A stretch of DNA of 64,000 nt from Fremontodendron californicum (Eukaryota > Streptophyta > Magnoliopsida > Malvales > Malvaceae), in contig JAULJL010000040.1 in NCBI GenBank assembly GCA_030761205.1, positions 11,598,103 through 11,662,102 of the forward strand, read 5' to 3'. The notes below the pieces were generated by a model. The model ran no database searches. It saw only the letters and a list, made by a program, of their open reading frames with translations, and was not told where the DNA came from. The translations under genes and the position numbers were made by a program. Numbering within the stretch: position 1 is the first letter of the stretch; each line of letters opens with the position of its first letter. Shown here piece by piece: positions 35,921 to 47,519 of this stretch.

Positions 35921-38900
35921 ATGGGAAGTTGTGCTACCAAACCTAAGGTTTTGAAGGGTGACGAAGGGGAGGTCCCGCCTCCTGAGCCGACGAAAGAGGC
36001 TGTTCATGCGGTTCCTGAAGCAAAGGAAGGTGAAAAGGAGGTGAAAGCTGATCTATTTCATGAGGTTATTAATGATGACAAGGTTGATGATCAAGCAAAC
36101 AAGCGACAATCTCTTAGTAACTTGTTCAAAGAGGTATCTGTTTCTAATTCTATATATATAAATGAAAGATTAATTTATATTAGTGTGAAATTAAATTAGT
36201 TTTACACATTTGCATAATTTTTTATACGATTTATATTTATTTAACTCAATCATCATATTTCATTTTCTATTAACATAGATCATGCACGTCAAGTTTCGAG
36301 TAAATTAAAAATGTCTAACTATTTGTTCGATATAAAAAAATATTAATCGTCAAATATATATTGAGAAAGATAATATTCTCGATCAATATGATAGAGATAT
36401 CGGATCGATTCGAAATTTTACGTGCACAACGAGTACAATTATATTGTTAAATCCAACGGTCGATTTGTTAAAATAGAAATCGTATAAAAAGTTATGCAAA
36501 TGTGCAAAACTAATTTATTTTTACATTAGTGTAAGTGAATCATTTCTCATATATATATATATATATATTAAAGCATTTTTATGGTATAAATTGAAGAAAG
36601 GGTTTAATCTTATTGGCATTTTGAAAATTTGATATCGGTTTTGGGTGCAATGAAGTTAACTATTAACTACATGGTTTTTAGATGTCATTGAAACTGTATA
36701 TACTAAATTTGATGAATTTGATCAATGAGATTCTTGATCTTTTGATACCAATTAGGTCGTTCTATTAATTTCGAAGCATTTGTTAACTGCTTGATGCTTC
36801 GTTCAATTCGATTTAGTGGTTGATTTGATTTAGTTAAAGCAGGATGGTAGGATCATTTAGACTTGTTAAATGGGCGAATCCGATTGTTTTTCGTTAAAAT
36901 GAATTTGAGTTTTAAAAATTCGAGTAAATTTTAGGTTTGAATTGTTTTTAATTTGAGGTATTTTAGGTTCGGGTCATTTTGAATTTGGATCATTTCGAGT
37001 TTAGATCATTTCAAATTTGGGTAATTCAAGTTCAAATCATTTCGAGTTCAATTTATTAATTTTTAAAATTAAATTAGATTAAATTAAATTTAAATAAATT
37101 ATTTGAACGAATAAGATTTTATTAGTATTTCATTCAAAAATAAAAAATAATATTTAAAAATACATAGGTATTATTGTGTACTAGAATTGTCCATCGATCG
37201 TGTTGAGACAGATCCGGGTGGAAACAAAATTTGCTTGCCCAAAACTCAACTATCGGTCATTTGAGACTTTTTTTTAATATTAAAAAAAATTAAAATTTAC
37301 TTTTTTATATTTAAAATATGTTTTATAATTAAAATTAAATAAAAATATTTTTATTAATTAAAAAAAAAAAGCTCGGGTGGGGTTGGATCAAGTTCAAGCT
37401 TTATAACCCTTGTCCAAGGCTCGATCTTTTTTAGGCCGTATGAGTAGCCTAACCCTTCAATAGGTTTATCGTGTACCTGAAAAGTTAAATCTTTATCCGA
37501 ATCTATCTATATATTTGTAAAATATGTAAATTGCCCGACCCTTGGATTGTTTCATTTACCTGAAAAGTGAAACCATTACCCGAATACTTTATATATTTGT
37601 AAAATATGTAAAATTTTATGCTTGTGAAAATGTTTGAACCTTAAAAAGCAACCCTTAATACTAAATTTTTTATCAAGTGAACCAATTTTAAAATTTAAAT
37701 AATTTGCTATTAAAATTAAATTATATCTAATAATTTTACTTAAAAGCTTATTATAAAGTGTAATAAAATGTAATAATAAATGCTTATCCAAAATAAAAAT
37801 ATAAAAATAAATTAATTAATTATGCTTAATATTTTTAATTTTTAAACATAATGTATGAAATTAAATTAATAAAATTTTTATAATAAGTAAAGATTCAATT
37901 CTTAAAACATTGATATACATAATGCTTTTGTATAATGTATAAATATTATCATATTAATATGTACATATATGATTATGTGTATATATTTATCTTTGTAATT
38001 TTTTTACAATAAAATAAAAAAATTATTTATTTTTTTATGAACTAAGTAGTAAGTATCGTCCAACGAACCAATATTATGGTTATTGGCCCAGTTAATCTAA
38101 ATCTTATGATAAGAAATTATAAATTTATAAAATTAAAAACAATACATTTGAATAACATATATAACATGATAAGGTATTATTATAACGTAAAGTACAAATC
38201 ATTATAATAAGATACACATGTAATTTTTATTTGATTTGTAATTTAAAGTCATGAAAATTGGAATATTTTGATTATATATAATTATAAATGTTTATGATTA
38301 TATTTACAATTTAGTTTTACTTGATTTTTAGGGTGAATTTTTCTTTTTAACTATTTTTAGAAGTAATGTTTGTTATTGGATTACATTAATTAATTTTATT
38401 TTAAAACGATTATTATCGATCTATTTAATTATTTTATCAAAGTAAATATAAAAAATTTTATTTATAGTATATACTAATAAATGTAAAAATTAAAATTCAA
38501 TTAAAACAATAGAAGTAAATTTTTTTATTTTTAATCATAATTAAGAAAGATAATATCAAAAAATATATAAAATTATAATAAAAAAAATTTAAAACATAAT
38601 TTATAGTTATAAATTTTAATAATTTATTTTATATTTATAGTTTTTATTAAATTAATATTTTTAAAAATAAAATTATACTTAATTTAAGCTCAATCATTTT
38701 AGGTAATTATTTAGGTCTGAATCAATTTAAATTTTAATTAATTTAAATTTGAATTAATTTGAATTTTGATATTTTAAATTCAAATAATTTTAGATACAAA
38801 TTGTTTTCGAGTTGGATAGATTCGGTTTGTTGATTTTATAATCAAATCTAATTTAGTCAAATTCTGTTTCAAGTGAATTTGATAAATTTTTTAATTTTGA

Positions 38901-41064
38901 GTCAAAATTGATTGATTTCAGATCATTCTTTTGAGTACGATCATATCTGTCTTTTCAATATGTTTGTTGTTTAGCGGCATCTTTATCCTAAGCCCTTTCA
39001 TTGAATTATGGTTTTGTACTCTTTGGTGGGTGAGAAAGTAAAAGTAAAAGTAAAGGTAAGATTAAAAAAAAAAAAAAAACAGTGTTAAAAAAATAAATTG
39101 AATTGATCGAATCTATTTAATCAAAAATTAATTATTTATTCGTTTTGATATATATTAAAAAATTAAGGATTTAATAAATTAATAAAAAATCAGATTAAAT
39201 TAATAAAAAATTTATTTTTTTGTTATTTTTATTAAAATTATTTTTTGAAATGATGAGATTTAAATTTTTAATCTTTTAATCATATATTAAAAAATATATC
39301 ATTAAGATAAATACATATTTTTATTAATTATTATATTTAATATTAAAATTATATATTTAATATATTTTTTATTTTTTAATTAAATATTTCAATTTAACTG
39401 ATTAAATTAATTAAATCAATAATTTAAAAATTATATCGATTTAATTTTTAATCTGATTTTTTATTTATTGGATAAAATAATTTTTCATAAGATTTCTGTT
39501 GATTTGATATTGACAATCAAGATGAGATTAAAATGAAAATAAAAGATATTTCTCAATAGTCTAGTCATATTTAAACTGAACTGACCCCATGTCTTTTTGC
39601 TTGTCTGATATCCTGTCCGTATCAATAATTTAGTACTGAATTTTTCAATGTAAAAGTTTGGCCGTCTCTTTGATAGATATTAAATACTTTGAACTGGAGA
39701 ATCAATTTAAGATATCCTGAACATTCCCAATCCATCAAGTCTTCTTTTTATCAGAAACAAATAGGCCCTGATTAATGGACCTACCAAATGTTTGTTTCTT
39801 TTTTTTTTGGAATTACTGTGTGATTGCTTCATGTTTTTATAGGGTTAGAATAGAAGCATTGTTTGCCTTTTAGATATATTTAATAATTTTAAATACGATA
39901 CGAATAAATATGATATATTTAAATAAATATAAAAATAATATAATAAATACAAAATAATTAAACAATATATTTAATACACATATCGTATTTATATTTTTTT
40001 TTTGACACATTTAATAATGACTGATGTTGAATGTATTGTTTTTTATCAAGATTTGTAATATATATTTTCATAAATTCTGAACTAAAAACTTTTGTTGTTG
40101 GTGGGCACCATACAATGCATTGAATTGATGGTTTAGGGGAATGCATGCAAAGATACAATATTAAGACTTCCTGTACTAGGTGCTTTATGATTTCTATCAT
40201 TTTGGAATGTATCTGAAACTCTTTCTAGATCTGTAAAGTTTCATCAATGTCACATCCTTAAGTTTGTTTTCTTCTCAAAATATTGCACTGTGGATCAGAA
40301 CTCCAAAGCATGAAAAAAAATCAGTAAGTAATTAGGTGATTTTACTTTCAGCAAATTAGTGGTTAAAGAAATTAACTACAGCTTGTCGTCTTGTCCAATG
40401 ATTCATTCATGCACTAAAAAGCTAGGTTGCTCTTTTTTTTTTTTTTTTTTTTAATATTCGTGTTCGATATATATTCGAATATGGATATGGAGATATGATC
40501 CTCCAAAAAAACTTTCAAATATATGAAAATTTTAAAAAAATTGAATATATCCGTATCAGACGCTGACATTCGAATCCGAGTAACATAGCTAAAAAGGATC
40601 CTTTATAAAAATATTGCATCATTTGGCATCGTTAAATGATTTTTTGTTTGATAGACTTCAGCAACTGTGGGGGGGGGGGGGGTTCTTCTATTAGTTTTAA
40701 CTCGTGTTCTTTACAGAATGAAAAGAAAATGTCGGCTGAGCGTGGTAACACACCATCAGAGCCAATGAAAAGCGAATCACTGGAGCCATTGAAACAAGAA
40801 TCAGTGGAGCCTGTGCAAATAAAACCAGTGGAGCCAGTGAAGCAGGAGCTATTAGAGCCAGAGAAGCAGGCACCATCAGATACTGAGAAACTAAAAGAGG
40901 CCTATCTGACTATGATTCAGGAAACTGAGGAACTTGCAATGCCAATCGAGCAGATCTACAAGCCAGAGCCTGTGTCTGTTGCTCCTGGAAAGATTGAATC
41001 AGTACAATCAATTGAAGCCAAATCAGCACCTGAGGCAGCAGCAGCAGCTGTGAATGTGCTTTAG
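35921..41064 (+). CDS. Small acidic protein with predicted lipid-anchored N-terminus, two exons, function unknown
   Basis: Exon 1 is 35921-36133 and exon 2 is 40717-41064; splicing at AAAGAG/GTATCT and TTTACAG/AAT is phase 0 and gives 186 residues. The N-terminus MGSCATK fits N-myristoylation at Gly2 with a possible palmitoylated Cys4, suggesting attachment to a cytosolic membrane face (inference). Exon 1 is rich in E, K and P and ends in the basic-serine segment KRQSLSNLFKE, a plausible phosphosite. Exon 2 opens with imperfect repeats built on EP-x-KQE (about residues 84-115), then a short helical stretch, then an alanine-rich tail. No catalytic domain is visible. I recall similar unannotated plant proteins with an MGSC start and an SLSNLFKE-like motif, but know no function. 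A TATA box and pyrimidine-rich leader precede the ATG. The 4583-bp intron is MITE-laden and carries a G14 tract 34 bp before the acceptor. Confidence 0.78.
36163..36549. mobile_element. MITE family D copy just inside the small-protein gene intron
   Basis: 387 bp, collinear with 2615-3000: TAGTGTGAAATTAA, GTCTAACTATTTGTTCGAT, GATATCGGATCGATTCG, TTACATTAGTGTAAGTG. It begins 29 bp after the exon 1 donor, between TA-rich flanks. Confidence 0.82.
37185..37475 (-). mobile_element. hAT-like MITE, family A, degenerate, in the small-protein gene intron
   Basis: TAGAATTGTCCATCGATCG at one end, CAGATCCGGGTGG, an AT core, GCTCGGGTGGGG, and CCCTTCAATAGG at the other end follow the inverted family A order loosely. 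Confidence 0.4.
40422..40588 (-). mobile_element. MITE family B copy in the small-protein gene intron
   Basis: Ends GTTGCTC and GAGTAACATAG are inverted relative to the copy at 448. The perfect 8-bp TSD CTAAAAAG lies at 40414-40421 and 40589-40596. A poly(T) run has expanded inside. Confidence 0.82.
40669..40682 (+). repeat. Homopolymer G14 near the intron 3' end
   Basis: Fourteen consecutive G residues begin 48 bp and end 34 bp upstream of exon 2, a length prone to slippage and sequencing error. Confidence 0.9.
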
Positions 41065-41549
41065 ACACAAAACAAGGAAACATTAATGTTGAATTTAAGT
41101 GTGATATAGGAAGAATGAATAGTTGGCTGGATAAAATACATTTGCTGTTTACTCCTACAAGGTAAGGGTACTGGAGAGATTGCTGTAGAAATCAAGTAGT
41201 TCACTTATTTTAGGCGGTTTTTGAGTGAACTTGTTTTTTTTTTTTTTTTTGTTCTGAAATATTTATTTTCTTTCATCTGAGTTTTGTTTTCGATATTTTC
41301 TACTTGTTCATATGAACATATGGGAATCTTTAGATTGAATATATGAGCATAGATTCTGTTTATATATGTACCAGAACTCTGTTTTTTATACCCAATGCGA
41401 CTATGATCAAAACTATGAACTTCTAGCAGCTATAAGTTAGCAAGAAACTGAAATAAAAAGCTGAGAGGTTCTTAATCAAAGCATGTTGAGATTGATTTCC
41501 ATTTTGGATTGGAGAAGCTTGCTTGTAAACATCTGTTAGTGCTGTTGCA
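41065..41549 (+). other. 3' flank of the small acidic protein gene
   Basis: Probable 3' UTR and downstream DNA with a T-run at 41230. No other feature. Confidence 0.45.
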
Positions 41550-42314
41550 TGTTGGATAATATTTGCTATATACTATATTAAACAAAATATAAAATATAAA
41601 AAAAATTCACACTATATAGAACATAAACGAATTTCAATATATATATACGAACTTGAATAGATTACAAAAAACTGAATATACGAACACTTACAGGAATTGA
41701 TTTGAAAAATCAATATCGAGTCAATATCAAGTCAAGGTTGGACCTCTGATCTTAAGACGTGTTTTGCCTGTTTAAAGGTGCTTACAGTTTGATGCAAATC
41801 GTCCCCGGGTTTCCTCGATAATCGTTGCAAATAAGAGCACACTCGGATGCAACACAGCGAACCAGAAGAATGCTTAGTCTCTCTCTCAGAAGACAGAATT
41901 AATTTGAGTGAATTAGTGAGTGAAAACAGACACAGGATGTCTGTATTTATAGCAGCCAATCTGCCTATTCAGAAAGACACACCATATGGAAGTAACCTGT
42001 TTGATCAGAACAGGCACTCCCAATGGGGACGAACCAGTTCGGCCAGACAGGAGATTGAACCGACGTGTCTTGACTGAAAAGACAGATTTTAAAAAAACAC
42101 GAACCGGTTCGGTCTTGGACTGAATAGGTTGAATTAATCAGACAAAAAAAATAAGTTGGTCTGGCTGGGCAGCAAAAAGAATATTGCTGGCCCAAACTGA
42201 AGCCCAGGTCCGACCCAGCACAGCCCGATTCAACGGCATGCACGTGTGGTCCAGCTTTTGTGTAGGTCCTCACCCACCACAAAACTTGGGTGCCCCTTGG
42301 GGCCTAACCCCACA
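41550..42314 (-). mobile_element. Candidate solo Copia-like LTR
   Basis: On the minus strand it runs TGTGGGGTTAGG ... TTATCCAACA, with TG...CA ends, a TATA box (CTATAAATAC) near 41945 and an LTR-like leader. Flanks TTGCA and TTGAA match at four of five positions. No primer site lies beyond its CA end, so it would be a solo LTR. The right boundary is the weak point. Confidence 0.42.
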
Positions 42315-42516
42315 TTGAAACAAAGTCTATAAAAACAACAAGCAAAAGCCATACTTTGTTCTATGTGAGATTTACTATCAAACACAACTTCAACCAACTA
42401 TCTTCCTCTTCAAAATCTCTACTCGTACTCCTACTCCACCTATTAAAATGCATATAATATCTTAATGACCTATAAAAATACAAGTTCGTACAAAATTAAT
42501 AAAATAGTAAAGATTA

Positions 42517-43170
42517 TTACCTGCTTGCAAGGGGGTATACAGCCGAAATATCCACGCGCGGAGCAAGAAATGGTAGCCGATACCAAGCCCATGATTGTAG
42601 AAGCACTAAACATCCACCTATGTCATGGCTTTTTGGAACTGTAGCCCGGCAAAGTTCTCTATACAAAACCGCCAAACACGTAGAACCCCAACTATAATTT
42701 GCCGCATGCTCTAAATCACGTAGCAATGGAAGATACATTAAATGTACCCGACTGCTCGATTTGTCAGGCATCAATAATCCTCCAATCAAACGTAAAATAT
42801 ATACTCTAGCAGCATATTGTATCTGTTGTTCAATTGCATGTAATGGAAGATTTTGAAACGATTTCAACCAAGTTAGTCTCACCGTTGAGCCAGATACATA
42901 CTCATCTGGAGGTACCGAGCCCAATAGATCTTGACACACTTCATTCCAATCTAGCAAACTTCCGCCTGTAACTGCATCGCCATGGATCGGAAGTCCAAGT
43001 TGCAGCGCAACATCTTCGAGAGTTACCGTGCATTCACCACATGGAAAATGAAAAGTGTGCGTCTCGGGTCTCCATCGTTCGACCAACGCACTGATTAAGT
43101 CGGGTTGTATCAAAAATCGTCGAATTTGACTTGCGTGATAAAATCCGGCTCTTCTTAAGTGGTCGATAAT
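42517..43170 (-). pseudogene. Plant mobile domain (PMD/MAIL1-like) pseudogene, N-terminal half
   Basis: The minus frame reads IIDHLRRAGFYHASQIRRF, ALVERWRPETHTFHFPCGEC, TVTLEDVALQLGLPIHGDAV, then RLTWLKSF, RLIGGLLMPDKSS, VHLMYLPLLRDL and WGSTCLAVLYRELCRA, ending at a plausible donor (GCAAGCAG/GTAATA). This is the first exon of a PMD gene (PF10536), carried by hosts (MAIN/MAIL1) and many transposons. The long minus frame continues to 43482, but that part is only the antisense of the inverted C-terminal half. Confidence 0.85.
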
Positions 43171-44031
43171 AGATGGAAAACTGACAAGGTGTTGCGACAA
43201 TTTGGGATGCAACAACCAATTCCTGCAGCCCCGGTGAACCTTGATAAGCTTCACAAGGTCGACATGCGTGGTCGTAATGAGGAATTCTGGCCTGCGAAGC
43301 ATGAACATTGGATCCAATGGTGGAATATACGTTTTCAACGAATTCCGACAGGTTACCCGATTGTTGGTAATAATTTCAACCCATCTGCTGATTACATAAG
43401 ATGGTATAGAAATGAAGGTCGGCCTTTCGTTTGTCCACCATCGATGTATAAGGATGTTAGGAGTATGCCATTTATCGGACAAACTTCAGCTCCAGTCCCT
43501 CCTACACAGGATATGGATGCTCCTAGACCTCGCCGACAACGTGGGCGAACGCGTCAACCGACCTCATCGGAGTTCACAGCACCGAGGATGTCATTTGATC
43601 ATCCTGAACCTGAACGGGATCATGGAGTACCATCCAGTCATCGTTATTCCGTAAGTCACCCCGGATATGACGTTGATGAGTGTTACCGACCATCACCGCC
43701 AAGAACGAGGTTAGATGACCAGCTCCCCATCCTAAGTCCAAGTTCAGCATATCTAACATCAATGTATCAGTTTGGAACCCCTTCGTCAGCATTTGATGGT
43801 ACATCATTTATGGGTGCATCTAGTAGTCAGGTTCCCGTTATGGGTGAACTAGGTGTTGGCTCATCTAGCAGTGGGTTTCAAATTTTTGATACGGTAGAAA
43901 TGACTGATGACATACAACCGGAACCAGTGGCGGTTATAGCAAGAGGTCGTGGTGGACCGCGAATACGTGCCACTGACGAGGTTGAACGACGGGTGCAACC
44001 ACCACGCACTAGAAGAGCTCGACACTGTTAG
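43171..44031 (+). pseudogene. Plant mobile domain pseudogene, C-terminal half, inverted
   Basis: The plus frame reads KTDKVLRQFGMQQPIP, LHKVDMRGRNEEFWPAKHEH, WIQWWNIRFQRIP and ADYIRWYRNEGRPFVCPPS, the conserved end of PMD proteins. A low-complexity tail rich in P, S and R follows, ending at the stop at 44031. In an intact gene this part lies downstream on the same strand as the N-terminal half; here it is head to head with it at about 43170. The frame is otherwise open for 286 residues. Confidence 0.85.
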
Positions 44032-44857
44032 TCTACACCACGCAATAATTAGAATAAATGTACTTTTATCAATATAACGAGAATAATGTGTTTTAAATTT
44101 CTAATATATAAATTTATATGTTTTGCATTTCATGTTATTTATTTTAAATTTGTTCGGAAATTAATTTTTATATTTTATTTTAATTTATATCTTAATGTTG
44201 TTATTTAATTTTAATATAATAATCCAAATTACATGATAAGTTGATTTTCTTTTTTTCATTTTAATTTAATTTTCTTTTTTAAATTTTAATAAGAAATAAA
44301 ATTTTAATCATAAATTAAATTAAAATTATTTTATCAAATATCCAGTTTTAAACTGTAACAATCTATACTATTATTAAAAACAATGATTAAATTGATGTCA
44401 CGAGTTAATCGAATACCAACTCAAAAAAAATAATCAAATTAAAAAAATTATTTTACGATACCAACTTAAAAATAACTTCTTTATCTAAAAACGTTACTCG
44501 ATAAATTTCTTTAAAAAAAATTTTATTTACATTTTACATCATTAAATTATTTTTGATATAAATTAAATTTTGCTTTTTATAATATTACAAAATTATAAAA
44601 AATACAATTTTTGATATAAAAATTTAATAAAAAATATAATCTTCTTTTAAAATTTTAATAAGAAATATATTTTTATTTTTTATAAAATTGTAATAATAAA
44701 TTAAATTACATTTTTAATATATATTTAAAAAAAATAAATAACCAAACCTATAAAAAAATATTTTAATTTAATTTATAATTTTTAAAATTAAAAAATAAAA
44801 TGTACAAATTAAAAAATAAATTTAAAATTTATTTATTAATTTAAAAAAAAATTATAC
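44032..44857. other. AT-rich spacer between PMD pseudogene and hairpin array
   Basis: Long A/T tracts without open frames or recognisable repeats. Confidence 0.5.
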
Positions 44858-45082
44858 ATGAAGGGAAATCGCCACCCCCATGACGATTTTCCTTCATCAA
44901 ATTTGCAAATTTTGCAAATTTAACCAAGGAAAATCGCCATGGGGGGTGGCGATTTCCCTTGGTTAATTTTGCAAAATACACCAAGGGAAATCGCCACCCC
45001 CATGGCGATTTCCCTTGGTGTTTTTTACAAATTTTAAAATTTTTACACTGGGAAATCGCCATGGGGGATGGCGATTTCCCAG
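44858..45082. repeat. Array of four palindromic hairpin units (GGGAAATCGCCA...)
   Basis: Units at about 44858-44898, 44921-44965, 44978-45022 and 45048-45082. Each pairs an arm of AAGGGAAATCGCCA type with its reverse complement TGGCGATTTCCCTT (14-18 bp stems) around a loop. The loop is C5 in units 1 and 3 and G5-G6 in units 2 and 4, so neighbouring units are also inverted copies of each other. Spacers are AT-rich. Confidence 0.93.
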
Positions 45083-45238
45083 CTAGGAAAAAAAAAACGA
45101 ATTTTGGGAATTAATCCAAAAACAACGGTATTTTAGTATTTTTTTGTGTGGCTATATCTCAATAAAAAAAACCTGTTTCATTTTAACTTTGATTCCTTAA
45201 AATCTAAAGGAAAAAAAAAAAGAATTATACCTATCCAT

Positions 45239-45767
45239 GGCTGGGTTATTAGCCCAAGCCCAAAGCCCGAAAGCTTACCCGATATTAGGGAGGACTTGGA
45301 CAAAAATATTAATCCGAAAAATGAGCTTGGCAAAAATATAAGCCCGTTTAAAAAATAGTCGGGCCTTAGCTTCAATGTTCAATGCCTAAGTCCAACCCAA
45401 TCCAATCATTTTTTTAATTATATAATATATATTATTTCATATCATATAAAAAATAAATATATAGAATATTATAGTGTAAAAATTATAAAATATATTAAGT
45501 TATCGATATTTTAAAATTTAATAAATGAAAAAAAGTAAATTTATTAAAAATAATATGTTTTTTTTTTTTTTTTTTTTTTAGATAAAAATAATATGAGTGG
45601 CCTGGATGGACATGGACTATTCATTTATAAATTTGGACGGACGTGGACAAAATTTGAGGCTCGATTGTCGGACCAGGTCGAACTTGTACAAACAAATATG
45701 ATGTATATACCATACATAAATCCAACCCGAATCCGATCAGGTTCAACCATGGGCACCTCTAAAGGGA
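45239..45767. mobile_element. Family A-related repeat, large or composite copy
   Basis: 45239-45430 (AGCCCAAGCCCAAAGCCCG, AAGTCCAACCCAATCC) and 45594-45767 (GGCCTGGATGGACATGG ... CCATGGGCACCTCTA) carry family A end-like motifs. The AGAGGTG end (reverse) is clear at 45760. Between them lies an AT-rich core with a T23-type run. Confidence 0.5.
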
Positions 45768-46048
45768 TCCAAGTGAACACAAGTGAATAGTTACTTAACC
45801 TGATCTGAATTTCCAAACCCAATCTAAATTCCAATAATTTGTGAGGTATCACTTTTTAGTTATTATTTTGATTTTTGTTTATTTAATTTTTAAGCATTTA
45901 CATGATTTAAATTTCATAAATTGTTTCAAAATAAAAGACAAAAAATAAATGTTTATTTAATAAAATAAAGATTTATTCATATAAATAGATTTTTTGAACT
46001 TCAAAAGCTTAAAAGTTTTAACAATTTGATATCATTATTAATATTTAA

Positions 46049-47139
46049 CTAGAATTTTATCCCGCGATGCTGTGGGAATTATTTATTTTTTTAAAAATAT
46101 ACATTAATAATTTATTAAATTATTTTAAATTAAAATTATTTAAAAGAATTAATGAAAACAAGTGAATAAAGAAAAAATATTTAGCATTTTTTTATTAAAT
46201 TTTTTTATTTTTTATATTTTTATTTAATTTTTTTTAAAAATAGATCAAATTTTAAAATTATTTTCAAAACATAATTTTTTTTTCCAAAAAGATATTTAAA
46301 AAAAAAAACTATAAGAAAAAAAATGATGAAAAAGATCTATATATTTTTTTCATACATAAAAATATAAAATCAAGTAAAACTTTTCACTAAATTTTTTTCT
46401 CCTCTTTTTCTATCATGTAATTTATAATATTTTTATGAAAATAAAACCTTGGTGCTCGAGCACCATCAACACCAGCTGGGCCTTGGTGCTCGAGCAACAT
46501 CGACACTAGTCGGGTCTTGGTGCTCGAGCACCATCGGCATTAGCCGGGCCTTGATGCTCGGTCATCATCGGCACCAGCAGGGCCTTGGTGCTCGGTCACC
46601 ATCGGGACCATCAGGGCCTTGGTGCTCGGTTTACCATCGGCACCAGTCGGGCCTTGGTGCTCGGTATAATAAATAAAAACATTTTTCTTAATTTTTATTT
46701 CTTCTTCTTCTTCTCCTCCAGTTGGTTGGCTGCGTGTGTCGTCATCGACACATCGAGGCAGCCAGCCTGCTCCGATCTCCTCCTCCTCCTCTCTCTTTCT
46801 CCATCGTCTAATTCTCTCTCCTCCCTCCTTTTTCTCTCCTTCTTTCCTTTCTCTCTCTTCTATTTTCTCCCTCTCATCAACCATTTTCTCCTCTCCGACC
46901 AAACACCCGCCGATAAGTCACCATCGGGCTCCCTCACCCACCCCTCTCTTCTTCTCTCTCCTCTCCTCCTCATCTCTTCTTCTCTCTCCTCCCCCATCTC
47001 TTTCTCTCGCCCGAATCTGTTTCCTTTTTTTTTTTCTTTCAAACAATTTACAAAATTACTTTGTTACCCTCAATGCAAGCCAAAAGACCAAAATATCATA
47101 TCTTTTAAGAAAATGCCCACTAAATCGATTATATAGAGA
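46049..47139 (-). mobile_element. Probable non-autonomous Helitron
   Basis: Read on the minus strand: 5' start TCTCTATATAATCG (at 47139) preceded by A; 3' end with hairpin CCCACAGCATCGCGGG, then ATAAAATT and CTAG (at 46049), followed by T. This is the Helitron plan (5' TC, 3' hairpin plus CTRR, insertion between A and T, no TSD). At 1091 bp it codes for nothing. The interior has a 34-bp minisatellite, a perfect-arm hairpin near 46728-46768 and a long pyrimidine tract. Confidence 0.58.
46447..46664 (+). repeat. GC-rich 34-bp minisatellite, 6.4 copies
   Basis: Units begin CCTTGGTGCTCG and end CAGCNGGG; the first three contain the palindrome GGTGCTCGAGCACC. One unit has a 1-bp insertion. GC content contrasts sharply with the surroundings. 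Open frames over it are artefacts. Confidence 0.93.
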
Positions 47140-47391
47140 TAAGATATCTTATTGAAAAATAATTGTTTTCTCTATCAATTTATAGTTTAAAATTTTCCAT
47201 AATATTTAAGTCATACTAGTTTGCAATTATAAAAATATGATTATTATTCTAATTAATTATGTGCAGAAGTCCAATTATGCTATCAACCATAAAAAAGTAC
47301 CCTCACATGGCCACGTGATTAATTTTTGGACTGTGCGTAAAAAGCAAACTCAACATGCTATGCCAACATTATCGGATCACATTATTCAGTT

Positions 47392-47394
<3 letters not shown>

Positions 47395-47480
<86 letters not shown>

Positions 47481-47482
47481 AT
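47395..47482. repeat. (TA)n microsatellite
   Basis: About 40 TA dinucleotides with one interruption near the end. Confidence 0.95.
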
Positions 47483-47519
47483 AAAAAATGTACTAGCTGT
47501 GATGCAGCTAAATCTGTCC

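Larger units (their letters stand above)
36134..40716 (+). other. Intron of the small acidic protein gene
   Basis: The donor is GTATCT and the acceptor TTTACAG. The intron contains MITE D2 (36163-36549), a degenerate hAT-like repeat near 37185-37475, repeated FxxF-coding-like AT motifs near 36870-37080 and 38690-38900 that look like two ends of one interrupted repeat, a long AT-only stretch (37500-39900), MITE B3 (40422-40588) and G14 at 40669-40682. No exon-like open frame is visible within it. Confidence 0.65.

Noticed and set aside
43171..43482. Upstream third of the long minus-strand PMD frame
   Set aside because: It is the exact antisense of the conserved C-terminal PMD half on the plus strand and has no homology of its own.
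46540..47155. Ser/Leu-rich and Glu/Arg-rich frames up to 183 codons
   Set aside because: They span a minisatellite and a CT tract inside a probable Helitron; opposite strands give equally long frames.
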